Positions 1 to 7,154 of a stretch of 21,884 nucleotides of DNA are shown one piece after another. The position numbers were made by a program, and so were the translations under genes. The notes beneath the pieces are model-generated. The model did no database searches and was not told the DNA's origin. It was given only the letters and a program-made list of their open reading frames with translations. The first letter of the stretch is position 1. Every line of letters starts with the position of its first letter. Where the stretch lies: positions 1 through 21,884 of the forward strand of contig CAYGDC010000006.1 in the NCBI GenBank assembly GCA_964348605.1, written 5' to 3'. Source of the DNA: JALOAR01 sp964348605 (GTDB taxonomy: Bacteria > Patescibacteriota > Minisyncoccia > UBA6257 > Colwellbacteraceae).

Positions 1-1127
1 GCAAAATTGATAATGAGCTTGCTGAAAAAAGAAAGCTAATTAAAGAGCTTGAAGCGTTATTAAAAAATGAAAAAGCGATGCTGTCTTTAATTAAAGAAGA
101 GCTTAATGAAGTTAAAGAAAAATTTGGTGATGAAAGAAGAACGCGCGTTGTCGCCTCTGGCCTACAAGAGTTTAGCGACGAAGATTTAATTCCAAATGAA
201 GAATGTATGATAACTCTTTCATTAGGCGGATATATTAAGCGCTTGCCCCCCCAAAGTATTAAAAGTCAGCATAGGGGAGGCAAAGGAGTTATTGGCTCTG
301 ATGTAAGTGAAGAAGATACTCTTACCCACTTTATTTCAGCGCACACTCATAATAATATTTTATTCTTTACTGGCAGTGGAAAAGTTTTTCAAACCAAAGT
401 TTATGATATTCCATCTGGCTCCCGCACTGCCAAAGGGCGTGCTATTCATAATTTTCTTGAAATTCCAGCAGAAGAGACTATTTCCGCCCTTATTGCTTAT
501 CCCTCTACTAAGGAATCTCCTTCGGGCTACCTCATTATGGCGACTAAGTCTGGTGTAATTAAGAAAACTGCCTTACAAGAATTTGAGAATGTTCGAAAAA
601 GCGGCATTATCGCAATTAATTTAAAAAAAGGAGATAGTCTTATTGGAGTCAGGCTTTCTTCTGGAAAAGACGATGTTATTTTTAGCACAAGAAAAGGACT
701 CGCTATTAGATTTAAAGAATCGGGCGTTCGCCCTATGTCTCGCGCAACAGCCGGAGTTAAAGGAATCACTCTTCGCTCAGGAGACGTAGTTTCTTCTTTC
801 GATATTATTTCAGGGGAAGCTCTAAAAAATGCTTTATTCTTAAATATTCTTGAAAAAGGATTCGCAAAACAAACTTTTTTGAAAGAATATAAAACGCAAA
901 CTCGTGGAGGAAAGGGGATTATAACAGCAACCGTTACCGCCAAAACAGGCGAATTAGTATCATCTAAAGTAATAACCGAAGAAAAAGAAATTATTATAAT
1001 TTCAGAAAAGGGACAAATACTTAAAACAACGATTAGCTCTGTTCGCAAAACTGCTCGAGCAGCTCAAGGCGTGCGTATTATTAATTTAAGCGCAGGAGAT
1101 AAAATAGCAGGCGTTATTTGTTTATAA
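1..1127 (+). CDS. gyrA: DNA gyrase subunit A, C-terminal part (5' end outside window)
   Basis: The frame is open from the first base of the window, so this is the 3' part of a longer gene. It begins in the coiled-coil end of the breakage-reunion core (KEKFGDERRT motif, typical of GyrA/ParC) and then runs through a six-bladed beta-pinwheel. Blade-like units start at LSLGGYIKR, NILFFTGSGKV, YLIMATKSGV, DVIFSTRKGL, NALFLNILEKG and EIIIISEKGQI. Two GyrA-box-like motifs are visible, QHRGGKG in blade 1 and QTRGGKG in blade 5. The GyrA box (Q-R/K-RGG-R/K-G) is the DNA-wrapping signature that separates gyrase A from ParC, so gyrase is favoured. In the A2B2 holoenzyme this domain wraps DNA for ATP-dependent negative supercoiling. 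The protein ends directly after blade 6 with no acidic tail. The next gene starts 26 nt downstream and its promoter overlaps the 3' end of this one. Confidence 0.93.
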   Translation, partial: KIDNELAEKRKLIKELEALLKNEKAMLSLIKEELNEVKEKFGDERRTRVVASGLQEFSDEDLIPNEECMITLSLGGYIKRLPPQSIKSQHRGGKGVIGSDVSEEDTLTHFISAHTHNNILFFTGSGKVFQTKVYDIPSGSRTAKGRAIHNFLEIPAEETISALIAYPSTKESPSGYLIMATKSGVIKKTALQEFENVRKSGIIAINLKKGDSLIGVRLSSGKDDVIFSTRKGLAIRFKESGVRPMSRATAGVKGITLRSGDVVSSFDIISGEALKNALFLNILEKGFAKQTFLKEYKTQTRGGKGIITATVTAKTGELVSSKVITEEKEIIIISEKGQILKTTISSVRKTARAAQGVRIINLSAGDKIAGVICL

Positions 1128-1145
1128 AGAAGTAATTGTGATAAT
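1118..1145 (+). promoter_or_regulatory. Predicted promoter of the solute-binding-protein gene
   Basis: TTGTTT (1118-1123), a 16-nt spacer and GATAAT (1140-1145) with an extended TG at 1137-1138. The -10 box ends 8 nt before the ATG at 1154, predicting an mRNA with at most a 1-2 nt leader. It overlaps the gyrA stop codon. Confidence 0.5.
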
Positions 1146-1153
1146 ATCATCAT

Positions 1154-2359
1154 ATGAGTTTTACTAGAAGCCAACTTATTATTTTAGGCATAGGCGGATT
1201 TATAGTACTTTCTTTTATCATTATTATTTTTAGTGGCATAGGGCTACGCGCTGACAGAAATCCAACTATTTTATCTATCTGGGGGATAGATAATCCCGTT
1301 GTTTTTGAGACAGCCAAATCTAGTTTCAGCATAGAAAATCCAAGGGTGCAAATAGTTTATACGCAGTTTTCTGAAGAAAATTATGAAAAAGAATTAATTG
1401 ATGCCCTTGCAGCAGGACAAGGTCCTGATGTCTTTTTCTTTCGTTCCGACTGGATGCAAGAACATAGAAATAAAATAGTCCCTGCTCCACAAAGATTGCT
1501 GACTATTGAAAAATTCACTGAATTATTCCCTCAAGTAATAATTCAAGACTTTGTTGTTGATAATCAAATTTATGCTTCTCCCCTCTATATTGATACACTG
1601 GCTCTATATTACAACAAAGATATTTTTGATCGCAGAGGAATTGTTTTTCCGCCGACTACTTGGAGCGGATTCCAGAGCGCAGTAAATCGCGGCGCCACTG
1701 CGTCATTTGGTGGGGCAGCGCCTATAGTTGCCCGAGCGGGAGATATTCTAAACGCGCTTCTAATGCAGGCAAACGCTGAACGCTTGCAGGCTGGATATTC
1801 AATACAAATATCAGGAGCGCCGGGAACTACTGCTCTTAATCTTTATACAAGCGTTAGGGCTCCAGCAGTAGAAACCTATACTGGGTTTGCTAATGGCACA
1901 ATTGGGATGATTATAGATTATCAGTCCGTTAAGCCTTTAATTGTAGATCGCAACCCACGTCTTAATTTCGGCGTAGCTCCATTGCCGCAACTACATCCTC
2001 ATATGTTTATAGTTCCAGCAAAATATTATGGACTTGCTGTCTCTGGGCAATCTTTATTGCCGACGCTTGCTTGGGAATTTATTAATTACGCTACGACAAC
2101 CCCCCAAATTGCTAGAAGTTATTTTATAGCATCTGGTCGTCCACCAGCTTTACGTAGCCTTATCCAAGCTAATATAGACTCTCCTACTCACGGAGTTTTT
2201 GCCTCACAGGCGCTTATAGCTAGAAGTTGGAATATGCCAGCGTTCGAAGAGGTTGTCGCTATATTTAATACAATGATACAATCGGTCTTAAGAAGAACTA
2301 CAGCCATTCATGATGCCCTAAGCGTTGCAGAGAGAGACATTAATATTCTTATGCGTTAA
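1154..2359 (+). CDS. Extracellular solute-binding-protein-like protein, membrane-anchored
   Basis: A 401-residue protein with an N-terminal hydrophobic segment (about residues 9-30) and no lipobox cysteine, so it is probably held by an uncleaved signal anchor with the domain outside. The body resembles family-1 (sugar-type) ABC solute-binding proteins: an early strand and IENPRVQIVYTQFSEENYEKEL, then GQGPDVFFFRSDWM, then a hinge-type segment YASPLYIDTLALYYNKDIF, then TWSGFQSAV, and a late LPTLAWEFINYATT helix. No permease or ATPase gene is adjacent. Instead it is followed 16 nt later by three pilin-like genes on the same strand, suggesting co-transcription. Ligand capture at the cell surface is inferred. 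The ligand cannot be read from sequence, and a purely structural surface role is possible. Confidence 0.8.
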   Translation: MSFTRSQLIILGIGGFIVLSFIIIIFSGIGLRADRNPTILSIWGIDNPVVFETAKSSFSIENPRVQIVYTQFSEENYEKELIDALAAGQGPDVFFFRSDWMQEHRNKIVPAPQRLLTIEKFTELFPQVIIQDFVVDNQIYASPLYIDTLALYYNKDIFDRRGIVFPPTTWSGFQSAVNRGATASFGGAAPIVARAGDILNALLMQANAERLQAGYSIQISGAPGTTALNLYTSVRAPAVETYTGFANGTIGMIIDYQSVKPLIVDRNPRLNFGVAPLPQLHPHMFIVPAKYYGLAVSGQSLLPTLAWEFINYATTTPQIARSYFIASGRPPALRSLIQANIDSPTHGVFASQALIARSWNMPAFEEVVAIFNTMIQSVLRRTTAIHDALSVAERDINILMR

Positions 2360-2375
2360 AATAAAAAAATCATAA

Positions 2376-2834
2376 ATGAGCCCTATTAAAAAAAACATTA
2401 TCTTTAGTCTTATTTTTATCGGAACAATTATAGTGTTTTCGACCACTTTAATTTCTAGCGCACAGGCTAAAAGCGTCGCCACTTGTGACATTAAGCCTTT
2501 TAGTTTTGCTACAGGCATTACTCCTGAGCGCTTTCACGAGCCTGGAAACATTGCTATGACTGTCGGCTGGTGCGACTTTCTGCAAATTATCAGCAACTTC
2601 ATAGGTCTCCTTTATAGGATTATTATTCCAATTATAATGCTCATGTTTGTTTTTGGAGGAGCTATTTTTATAACAGCAGGGGGGAATGAGGGGAGCATTA
2701 AAAAAGGCCAAGCATTTCTTAAGTCAGCTATTATCGGCCTAATTATTGTCTTATTGGCAGGGGTCATAGTCGGCACAATTATTAGAGGACTAGGTGTCGC
2801 TGAAGGCACCACATTAATGCCTTGGCTTTTTTAA
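2376..2834 (+). CDS. Small pilin-like (TrbC/VirB2-type) membrane protein 1
   Basis: A 152-residue protein with a Sec-type signal (residues 1-31, ending SSAQA), a roughly 40-residue exported segment with two cysteines (C37, C66) that could form a disulfide, then two hydrophobic helices (about 71-101 and 116-137). The helices are joined by a short polar loop, AGGNEGSIKKGQ. This layout (signal, two helices, Gly-Gly-x-x-x-Lys loop) matches the 'type IV secretion system pilin' proteins common in Patescibacteria and resembles VirB2/TrbC. It is the first of three consecutive genes of the same plan; gaps are 16 nt from the solute-binding gene and 6 nt to the next. No Shine-Dalgarno sequence is visible. 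Family membership is inferred from topology and the loop motif. Whether it forms a filament or serves DNA uptake is unknown. Confidence 0.75.
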   Translation: MSPIKKNIIFSLIFIGTIIVFSTTLISSAQAKSVATCDIKPFSFATGITPERFHEPGNIAMTVGWCDFLQIISNFIGLLYRIIIPIIMLMFVFGGAIFITAGGNEGSIKKGQAFLKSAIIGLIIVLLAGVIVGTIIRGLGVAEGTTLMPWLF

Positions 2835-2840
2835 AAAAAC

Positions 2841-3206
2841 ATGAACGATCTTTTTTTAGAAATAATAAATTTTATTTTAAACCTTGATTCTGTTTTTGCA
2901 CAAATTGTTGTGGCTGCTGATCATGCTGCATCTACTCTGCCATCATTTCAGATTCAAAATCCGGTTACTTTCGAAGGTGGGATCATAGACATTATTGCTC
3001 TCATTAGTAATTTTATAAGAGGGCTAGCGTTTATCATAGCTCCAGCCATGTATCTTTGGGCAGGATTTCAATATCTTGTCTCTGGCGGAGATAACAAAAA
3101 GATAGACTCAGCAAAAAAAACCATAATATGGACAACAGTGGGCGTGTTAATAATTTTAATAGCTGGAAGCATAACTAGCATTGTCCGCAGTATCTTAACA
3201 GCGTAG
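2841..3206 (+). CDS. Small pilin-like (TrbC/VirB2-type) membrane protein 2
   Basis: A 121-residue protein. The N-terminus (residues 1-26) is only moderately hydrophobic, with SVFAQ as a possible signal cleavage site. Two transmembrane helices follow (about 48-81 and 94-116), separated by the polar loop SGGDNKKIDSAKK. The loop motif (Gly-Gly-Asp/Asn, then Lys, then Ala-Lys-Lys) is the clearest shared feature with the genes on either side, suggesting paralogy by tandem duplication with strong divergence. It starts 6 nt after the preceding stop, so translational coupling is likely. The next pilin-like gene has its own promoter in the 82-nt gap downstream, so expression of the pair can be uncoupled. 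The molecular role is unknown beyond the pilin-like architecture. Confidence 0.75.
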   Translation: MNDLFLEIINFILNLDSVFAQIVVAADHAASTLPSFQIQNPVTFEGGIIDIIALISNFIRGLAFIIAPAMYLWAGFQYLVSGGDNKKIDSAKKTIIWTTVGVLIILIAGSITSIVRSILTA

Positions 3207-3209
3207 TTT

Positions 3210-3238
3210 TTGACGGATAAATATTTTATTGATATAAT
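3210..3238 (+). promoter_or_regulatory. Strong sigma70-type promoter before third pilin-like gene
   Basis: TTGACG (3210-3215), a 17-nt spacer and TATAAT (3233-3238) with an extended TGa. Transcription should start near 3245, giving an untranslated leader of about 44 nt before the ATG at 3289. This is unlike most promoters in the window, which sit directly on the start codon. Confidence 0.7.
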
Positions 3239-3288
3239 ATCTTAAATTAAAAGGTCGTTTATTTATTCTTAAAACTTTAACTAATATA

Positions 3289-3663
3289 ATGAATAAAATT
3301 TTGCATAAAATTGTGATGGTCGCCACTACTTTAGTAATTACTGTTAGTATTTTTGGCATAGTGCCCGTTGCTGCACAAACACAGGCCTCTACAGCCACAC
3401 CAGCCGTAACCATTACTGACATCTCAGCAATTCACAGAATAGTTAACAATCTTATTAATTGGTTATTTATATTCTTTTTTGCTATTGCTGTAGCCTTTAT
3501 ACTTATGGCAGCATTTCTATACTTAACAGATCCAGGTGGCAAGGGAGCAGAAGCTGGTAAAAAAAAGCTGCAAGCTGCCGTGGTAGCTATAATTATCGCT
3601 TTGCTTGCTAGAGGACTCCCCACTCTTATACAGAGCATTATTGCACCGCCTTCAGCTACTTAA
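3289..3663 (+). CDS. Small pilin-like (TrbC/VirB2-type) membrane protein 3
   Basis: A 124-residue protein with a signal peptide (about residues 1-29, VPVAAQ), a short Thr/Ala-rich mature N-terminus, and two transmembrane helices (about 54-80 and 95-118). The helices are linked by a polar loop, DPGGKGAEAGKKK, which corresponds to the Gly-Gly...Lys-Lys loop of the two preceding genes. It has its own consensus promoter 51 nt upstream and a strong hairpin terminator 28 nt after the stop, so it can be transcribed as a single-gene unit. An independent strong promoter suggests that this paralogue is the most abundant, as expected for a major subunit, but that is inference. Confidence 0.75.
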   Translation: MNKILHKIVMVATTLVITVSIFGIVPVAAQTQASTATPAVTITDISAIHRIVNNLINWLFIFFFAIAVAFILMAAFLYLTDPGGKGAEAGKKKLQAAVVAIIIALLARGLPTLIQSIIAPPSAT

Positions 3664-3690
3664 AAAACATAAAAATTTTAGTCTTTATAA

Positions 3691-3721
3691 AATAACCCCA
3701 AGCTATTAGCTTGGGGTTATT
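3691..3721. terminator. Bidirectional hairpin terminator
   Basis: A perfect 14-bp stem (3691-3704 with 3708-3721) with a 3-nt loop, built around CCCCAAGCT/AGCTTGGGG and flanked by A/T on both sides. It lies between the pilin-like genes (plus strand) and tRNA-Leu (minus strand), so it can end both transcripts. Confidence 0.85.
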
Positions 3722-3730
3722 AATTATTTG

Positions 3731-3813
3731 TGCTCCCGAGAGGACTTGAACCTCTAATCCTTTACAGGAACATGGTCCTAAACCATGCGCGTCTGCCATT
3801 TCGCCACGGGAGC
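3731..3813 (-). tRNA. tRNA-Leu, anticodon UAG
   Basis: Read on the minus strand the gene folds as a class II tRNA. The acceptor stem is GCTCCCG/CGGGAGC with discriminator A. The anticodon stem is CATGG/CCATG around loop TTTAGGA (anticodon TAG, reads CUA). There is a long variable arm (TCCT/AGGA) and a T arm AGAGG-TTCAAGT-CCTCT. The variable arm, A73 and anticodon agree on leucine. The 3' CCA is not encoded and must be added enzymatically. It has its own promoter and ends at the shared terminator at 3691-3721. Confidence 0.95.
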
Positions 3814-3826
3814 AATTATGCACCCT

Positions 3827-3856
3827 ATTATGAAATAATTAAGACTTATAAGTCAA
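3827..3856 (-). promoter_or_regulatory. Promoter of tRNA-Leu
   Basis: On the minus strand: TTGACT (3856-3851), an 18-nt spacer and CATAAT (3832-3827). The predicted start lies about 7 nt before the mature tRNA 5' end, so only a very short 5' trailer needs RNase P removal. Confidence 0.7.
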
Positions 3857-3955
3857 CGCGTGATATTAAAAAACTTTTAAGCTTTTATACTTTTAGCCCT
3901 TCCCATTTTGCGGGCATAACGAGGCCTAAATTTTCTTATAAGGCGAGAGATGTTA

Positions 3956-4861
3956 TTAACTATCTGTCGCCTCTCTCCTTTTTCCGTGAAAAGATTTATG
4001 AATATCTTTTAATTCTTTATTTGTAAGATGAGTATATATTTGTGTTGTTTGAATACTTGAGTGTCCTAACATTTCTTGCACTGAACGCAGGTCTGCTCCG
4101 TTTCTTAATAAATCCGTGGCAAATAAGTGTCGCAAGGTATGTGGATGAACACTTCCAGGAATGCCTGCTTCTCGCGCATAACGATCTATCGTTCGCTGTA
4201 TTGTGCGTGGCGTTATGCGACCAATAACTTGTGGTGTTTTAGAATGAGAAAAAGTTATAAACAAAGCTTCTTCCGCGTCACTCCTTTTATCTAAATAATC
4301 CTTAATCATTGTCTTCGCCCTATCAGATAAAAAAACTACTCGTATTTTTCCACCTTTTCCTTTAATAGATATTTCGCCACGATCAGTATTGATATATCTA
4401 TTCAAAGCGCATAATTCTGAAACACGAAGGCCTGTAGAAAATAGGACTTCTAACATAGCGCGATCACGAAGAGCTTTAACCGAATCGCCTTTAGGCGCCT
4501 GTAGCAATCTTTCTAAATCATTATATTCAATAATTTCAATTTGTCTTTTTGGCATCTGCGGTAGCTCTATTTTCTCTGGAATTAAAGCGGAAATATCTCT
4601 TTTTACTAAATATTTTAAGAAATTTCTTATAGCGATAGCATAATATCCTTGAGTATTTTTTTTAAGATTTCCTTTTTCGGCTAGATGCACTCGAAACGCG
4701 CGAATTCGTTCATTAGTAATATCTTCTGGTCGCTCTATTTTAGCGAAGGCCGCAAATTTTTTAAGAGCTCTTTCATAAACAGCTTTTGTGCGAGGAGAGC
4801 GATTTTTTTCTATTTGAAGATAGTCAAAATAATCCTTAAAAAGCTTTTCTATAAGCGACAT
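3956..4861 (-). CDS. xerC/xerD: Tyrosine recombinase, XerC/XerD type
   Basis: A 301-residue protein when started at the ATG at 4861. An upstream in-frame ATG at 4903 would add 14 residues, but the predicted extended -10 box (4869-4877) lies between them and favours 4861. The N-terminal SAM-like core-binding domain covers about residues 1-95 and the catalytic domain about 108-290. The catalytic set is complete: R146 (STGLRVSEL), K in GKGGK (about 169-172), H241 and R244 (HPHTLRH), H267 (LGHSS) and nucleophile Y276 (IYTHL). Xer recombinases resolve chromosome dimers at dif, and the length and lack of extra domains fit a housekeeping Xer. C and D cannot be told apart here, and minimal genomes often use a single enzyme. 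No flanking att-like direct repeats were seen around the nearby tRNA-Leu, so an integrase of an element is less likely. Confidence 0.88.
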   Translation of the reverse strand: MSLIEKLFKDYFDYLQIEKNRSPRTKAVYERALKKFAAFAKIERPEDITNERIRAFRVHLAEKGNLKKNTQGYYAIAIRNFLKYLVKRDISALIPEKIELPQMPKRQIEIIEYNDLERLLQAPKGDSVKALRDRAMLEVLFSTGLRVSELCALNRYINTDRGEISIKGKGGKIRVVFLSDRAKTMIKDYLDKRSDAEEALFITFSHSKTPQVIGRITPRTIQRTIDRYAREAGIPGSVHPHTLRHLFATDLLRNGADLRSVQEMLGHSSIQTTQIYTHLTNKELKDIHKSFHGKRREATDS

Positions 4862-4868
4862 TATATTT

Positions 4869-4877
4869 AATATAACA
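4869..4877 (-). promoter_or_regulatory. Extended -10 element of the Xer recombinase gene
   Basis: On the minus strand: TGt followed by TATATT (4874-4869), then exactly 7 nt to the ATG at 4861. No good -35 box is seen. It predicts a leaderless mRNA and supports the 4861 start. Confidence 0.5.
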
Positions 4878-4939
4878 TAAAATGTCGCAAAATAATAGTG
4901 CATTTTATTTCATTTTTACACTACACAAACAATATTTAG

Positions 4940-5929
4940 TTAAAAGTTAACAAACCAAATGATGCTTATAAGAAAAGAAACATAAACAGCAAGTAGAACA
5001 TAAGATTCTCTAGCTGTTATCTTACGATTAGTGCGAGCAAAAATTAAAAATAAAAGACTAGCTAAAATAATAAAGACGCGACTTAAAATTAAAATTTCCC
5101 AATTATAAGGGCTGTCAGCAATATGAATTGGATGGATAATAGAGACAATGCCTAAAACTAATGTTGCTGGAATAATGACTGCTCCCATTAAATTGCCCAA
5201 CACCATCCAAGAATCTTTTTGTTTAGTGGCGGCTATAGCAAAATAAGTTTCTGGCAAGGCATTTCCAAAGCCAACGATTAAAATACCAACTAGCATTAGA
5301 GAAACATTTAATTCTTGAGCAAAAAAAGATGCTGCGTGAATAATTCCTTGAGCTGCTAAAAGTAAAAATACAATGCCGATAATAATTTTAAGCAAGTCCT
5401 TAGCAAGCCCCTTAAGGCTTTGTGCTAGCGAAGAAAAATCGCGGACTTCATATTCTTTATTAGTAAATCTTTCTTTTTTAGAAAAGAGCCAAGTAAGATA
5501 AAAAATAAAAAAGCCGATAAGAATTAATCCATCACTACGACTAAGAACTCCGTCCGAGATAAGTAAAAGCGGTAAAATAGCTGCCACCGTAGTGTAAAGA
5601 GCGGTAGTTTGCGCCGTGCGACTAGCAATAGGAATTTCTTTTGTGGCAGAGAATAATACTCCTATCGCAACAGCTACTGTAAGCGTTACTAAATTATTGC
5701 CCGCTATATCTCCTAGAGAAAGATGAGGAATGCCTTGTATTGCTGAAGTAACGCCAACAAAAAGATTAGGCAAAGAAGCCCCTGCCGCCATAATAAAAAA
5801 AGCAACAACAAACTCTCTCCATCCTAATAGTCGCGATACCCTCATTAAACCAGCTATCACCCACTCTCCCGCAAGATAAAGTAAGCCACATGAGACAATA
5901 AAAATTAAAATATAAAGAAGCCAATCCAT
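4940..5929 (-). CDS. CaCA-family cation/Ca2+ antiporter (YrbG/NCX-like)
   Basis: A 329-residue integral membrane protein with about 10 hydrophobic helices arranged as two inverted halves around a charged loop (about residues 150-170). Each half has the alpha-repeat of the Ca2+/cation antiporter superfamily: alpha-1 at about 46-82 (GASLPN...GDIAGNN) and alpha-2 at about 218-254 (GNALPE...GNLMGAV). These proteins exchange Ca2+ against Na+ or H+ across the membrane. At the four ion-binding positions known from NCX_Mj (E54, N81, E213, D240) this protein reads N55, D74, E227 and N246, so one acid has moved and one pair is swapped; ion selectivity may differ. It lies upstream of the Xer gene on the same strand with a 78-nt gap, but the Xer gene appears to have its own promoter. 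Confidence 0.85.
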   Translation of the reverse strand: MDWLLYILIFIVSCGLLYLAGEWVIAGLMRVSRLLGWREFVVAFFIMAAGASLPNLFVGVTSAIQGIPHLSLGDIAGNNLVTLTVAVAIGVLFSATKEIPIASRTAQTTALYTTVAAILPLLLISDGVLSRSDGLILIGFFIFYLTWLFSKKERFTNKEYEVRDFSSLAQSLKGLAKDLLKIIIGIVFLLLAAQGIIHAASFFAQELNVSLMLVGILIVGFGNALPETYFAIAATKQKDSWMVLGNLMGAVIIPATLVLGIVSIIHPIHIADSPYNWEILILSRVFIILASLLFLIFARTNRKITARESYVLLAVYVSFLISIIWFVNF

Positions 5930-5941
5930 AAATTAAGAATA

Positions 5942-5970
5942 ATTTTATATTTTTTATTAAAAACTGACAA
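5942..5970 (-). promoter_or_regulatory. Predicted promoter of the antiporter gene
   Basis: On the minus strand: TTGTCA (5970-5965), a 17-nt spacer and TAAAAT (5947-5942). The -10 ends 12 nt before the ATG at 5929, predicting a leader of only about 6 nt. Confidence 0.4.
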
Positions 5971-6169
5971 TAAATAGCGGGAAAAACAAAAAAGCAAAGA
6001 TCAAAACTATGAATCAAGATATAAAAATAAGCTTCTGTTATTTTTACAAACAAGCCTCATATTATCACAATGCCTTATATCGGTGGCAAGAGTCTAAAGT
6101 GTTATTCCTATATTACTTATATTATTTTACAAAATAAAAATCCAGAATTAAGCAACGCTATGCATAGTC

Positions 6170-6198
6170 TTGAAATATTTTTTCTCTTAAGATATAGT
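6170..6198 (+). promoter_or_regulatory. Promoter of the rpsO-NYN-pnp operon (leaderless)
   Basis: TTGAAA (6170-6175), a 17-nt spacer and TATAGT (6193-6198). The -10 box ends 7 nt before the ATG at 6206 and covers the alternative in-frame GTG at 6197, which therefore cannot be in the mRNA. This fixes the rpsO start at 6206. Confidence 0.65.
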
Positions 6199-6205
6199 GT
6201 CTTTA

Positions 6206-6526
6206 ATGCTTACTAAAAAAGTCAAGACTAATGTAATTAAAGAAACACGACTTCATGAGACAGACACTGGCTCAGCAAATGTTCAAGTGGGTGTTTTAAG
6301 TCGGCGCATTACAGAGCTCGCTAGTCATCTTAAAAAAAATCCTAAAGACATTCATTCAAGAAGAGGGTTATTAAAAATGGTCAGCAAGCGACGCAAATTA
6401 GAAAAATATTTAGGCGTCTCAGAGCAAAAAAAGACCATTACTTCTCGGCGTAATATAAAAACAGAGGAAGCGAGCCAGAAAAAAACTCGCAAGTCAGTCT
6501 CCTCAAAAAATGACAAACAGTCTTAA
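6206..6526 (+). CDS. rpsO: Small ribosomal subunit protein uS15
   Basis: A 106-residue protein when started at the ATG at 6206. An in-frame GTG at 6197 lies inside the -10 box. The S15 core is clear: HETDTGSANVQVGVLSRRI followed by the invariant HSRRGLLKMVSKRRKLEKYL (about residues 50-69). S15 binds 16S rRNA early in 30S assembly, contacts the three-way junction and forms a bridge to 23S rRNA. After residue 70 the usual final helix (…RYxxLIexLGLR) is not recognisable; instead a 36-residue Lys/Ser/Gln-rich tail follows, making the protein longer than the usual ~89 residues. The neighbouring frames in this stretch do not restore the canonical end, so a simple sequencing frameshift is unlikely. 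The gene overlaps the next one by 17 bp, which implies translational coupling. Confidence 0.9.
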   Translation: MLTKKVKTNVIKETRLHETDTGSANVQVGVLSRRITELASHLKKNPKDIHSRRGLLKMVSKRRKLEKYLGVSEQKKTITSRRNIKTEEASQKKTRKSVSSKNDKQS

Positions 6527-7151
6527 CGCAGAACAGAGAGTAGGTATTTTTTTGGATGTTCAAAATCTTTACCATTCGGCAAGAAATTTGCACGGTAGTA
6601 GAGTTAACTACAAAGAACTTTTAAATTATGTTGCCGCTGGTCGTCGAGTTGTAAGAACAATAGCCTACGTTGTATCAAGCGATCCTCAAACTGGAGAAGA
6701 GGTATTCTTTGACGCGCTTGAAAAAGAGGGGATTGAGCTTCGCATGAAAGATTTGCAAGTCTACGCAAGTGGCGTTAAGAAAGCTGATTGGGATGTTGGC
6801 ATGGCAGTAGATGCCATTAAGCTCTCATCAAGCTTAGATGTTATTATTCTTGTAACAGGAGACGGAGACTTTATTCCTCTTATTGAATATCTACAAATAG
6901 GCATGGGCAAGATTGTAGAGGTTGTTGCTTTTGCTCGCACTACTTCTGGCAAAATTAAAGAAACAGTAAACCGCTTTATAGATGTTGATGGTGTGCCTAA
7001 AGCTATTTTCAAATCAAAGCGTAGTAGGCAATCAGCTCCAGTAATAAAAAATAGACGAGATGAATTTATAAAAAACGCTCGCGGACATCAAGCTAAACAA
7101 AATCAAGGCCAAAATCGAAATAGAAATCAAAACCAAAATACAAATATATAA
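6510..7151 (+). CDS. NYN-domain (PIN-like) putative ribonuclease, LabA/DUF88 family
   Basis: A 213-residue protein. The N-terminal 160 residues form a NYN domain: strand 1 with GIFLDVQNLY (D16 and N19), then KKADWDVGMAVDA (D93, D95, D101), then VTGDGDFIPLI (D118, D120). This acidic constellation is the metal-binding active site of PIN-like nucleases, so RNA hydrolysis is likely, though substrate is unknown. Residues from about 170 on form a basic tail that ends in a low-complexity Asn/Gln/Arg segment, suggesting nonspecific RNA binding. The gene overlaps rpsO by 17 bp and ends 3 bp before pnp, so the three proteins should be made together. Its location between a ribosomal protein and polynucleotide phosphorylase suggests a role in RNA processing or decay. 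Confidence 0.85.
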   Translation: MTNSLNAEQRVGIFLDVQNLYHSARNLHGSRVNYKELLNYVAAGRRVVRTIAYVVSSDPQTGEEVFFDALEKEGIELRMKDLQVYASGVKKADWDVGMAVDAIKLSSSLDVIILVTGDGDFIPLIEYLQIGMGKIVEVVAFARTTSGKIKETVNRFIDVDGVPKAIFKSKRSRQSAPVIKNRRDEFIKNARGHQAKQNQGQNRNRNQNQNTNI

Positions 7152-7154
7152 AAC

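Noticed and set aside
3730..4026. Plus-strand ORF across tRNA-Leu and the end of the Xer gene
   Set aside because: It is antisense to the tRNA and the recombinase; both explain the sequence fully.
3731..4861. tRNA-Leu next to a tyrosine recombinase as an integrated element with att sites
   Set aside because: No duplicated tRNA 3' end, no cargo genes and no phage or plasmid functions nearby; the recombinase looks like housekeeping Xer.
6009..6137. Small plus-strand ORF of about 42 codons between the antiporter and rpsO
   Set aside because: Tyr/Phe-rich translation expected of AT-rich spacer, no promoter or ribosome site, no recognisable motif.
6197..6205. Upstream GTG start for rpsO
   Set aside because: The GTG lies inside the -10 box TATAGT, so it would not be transcribed.
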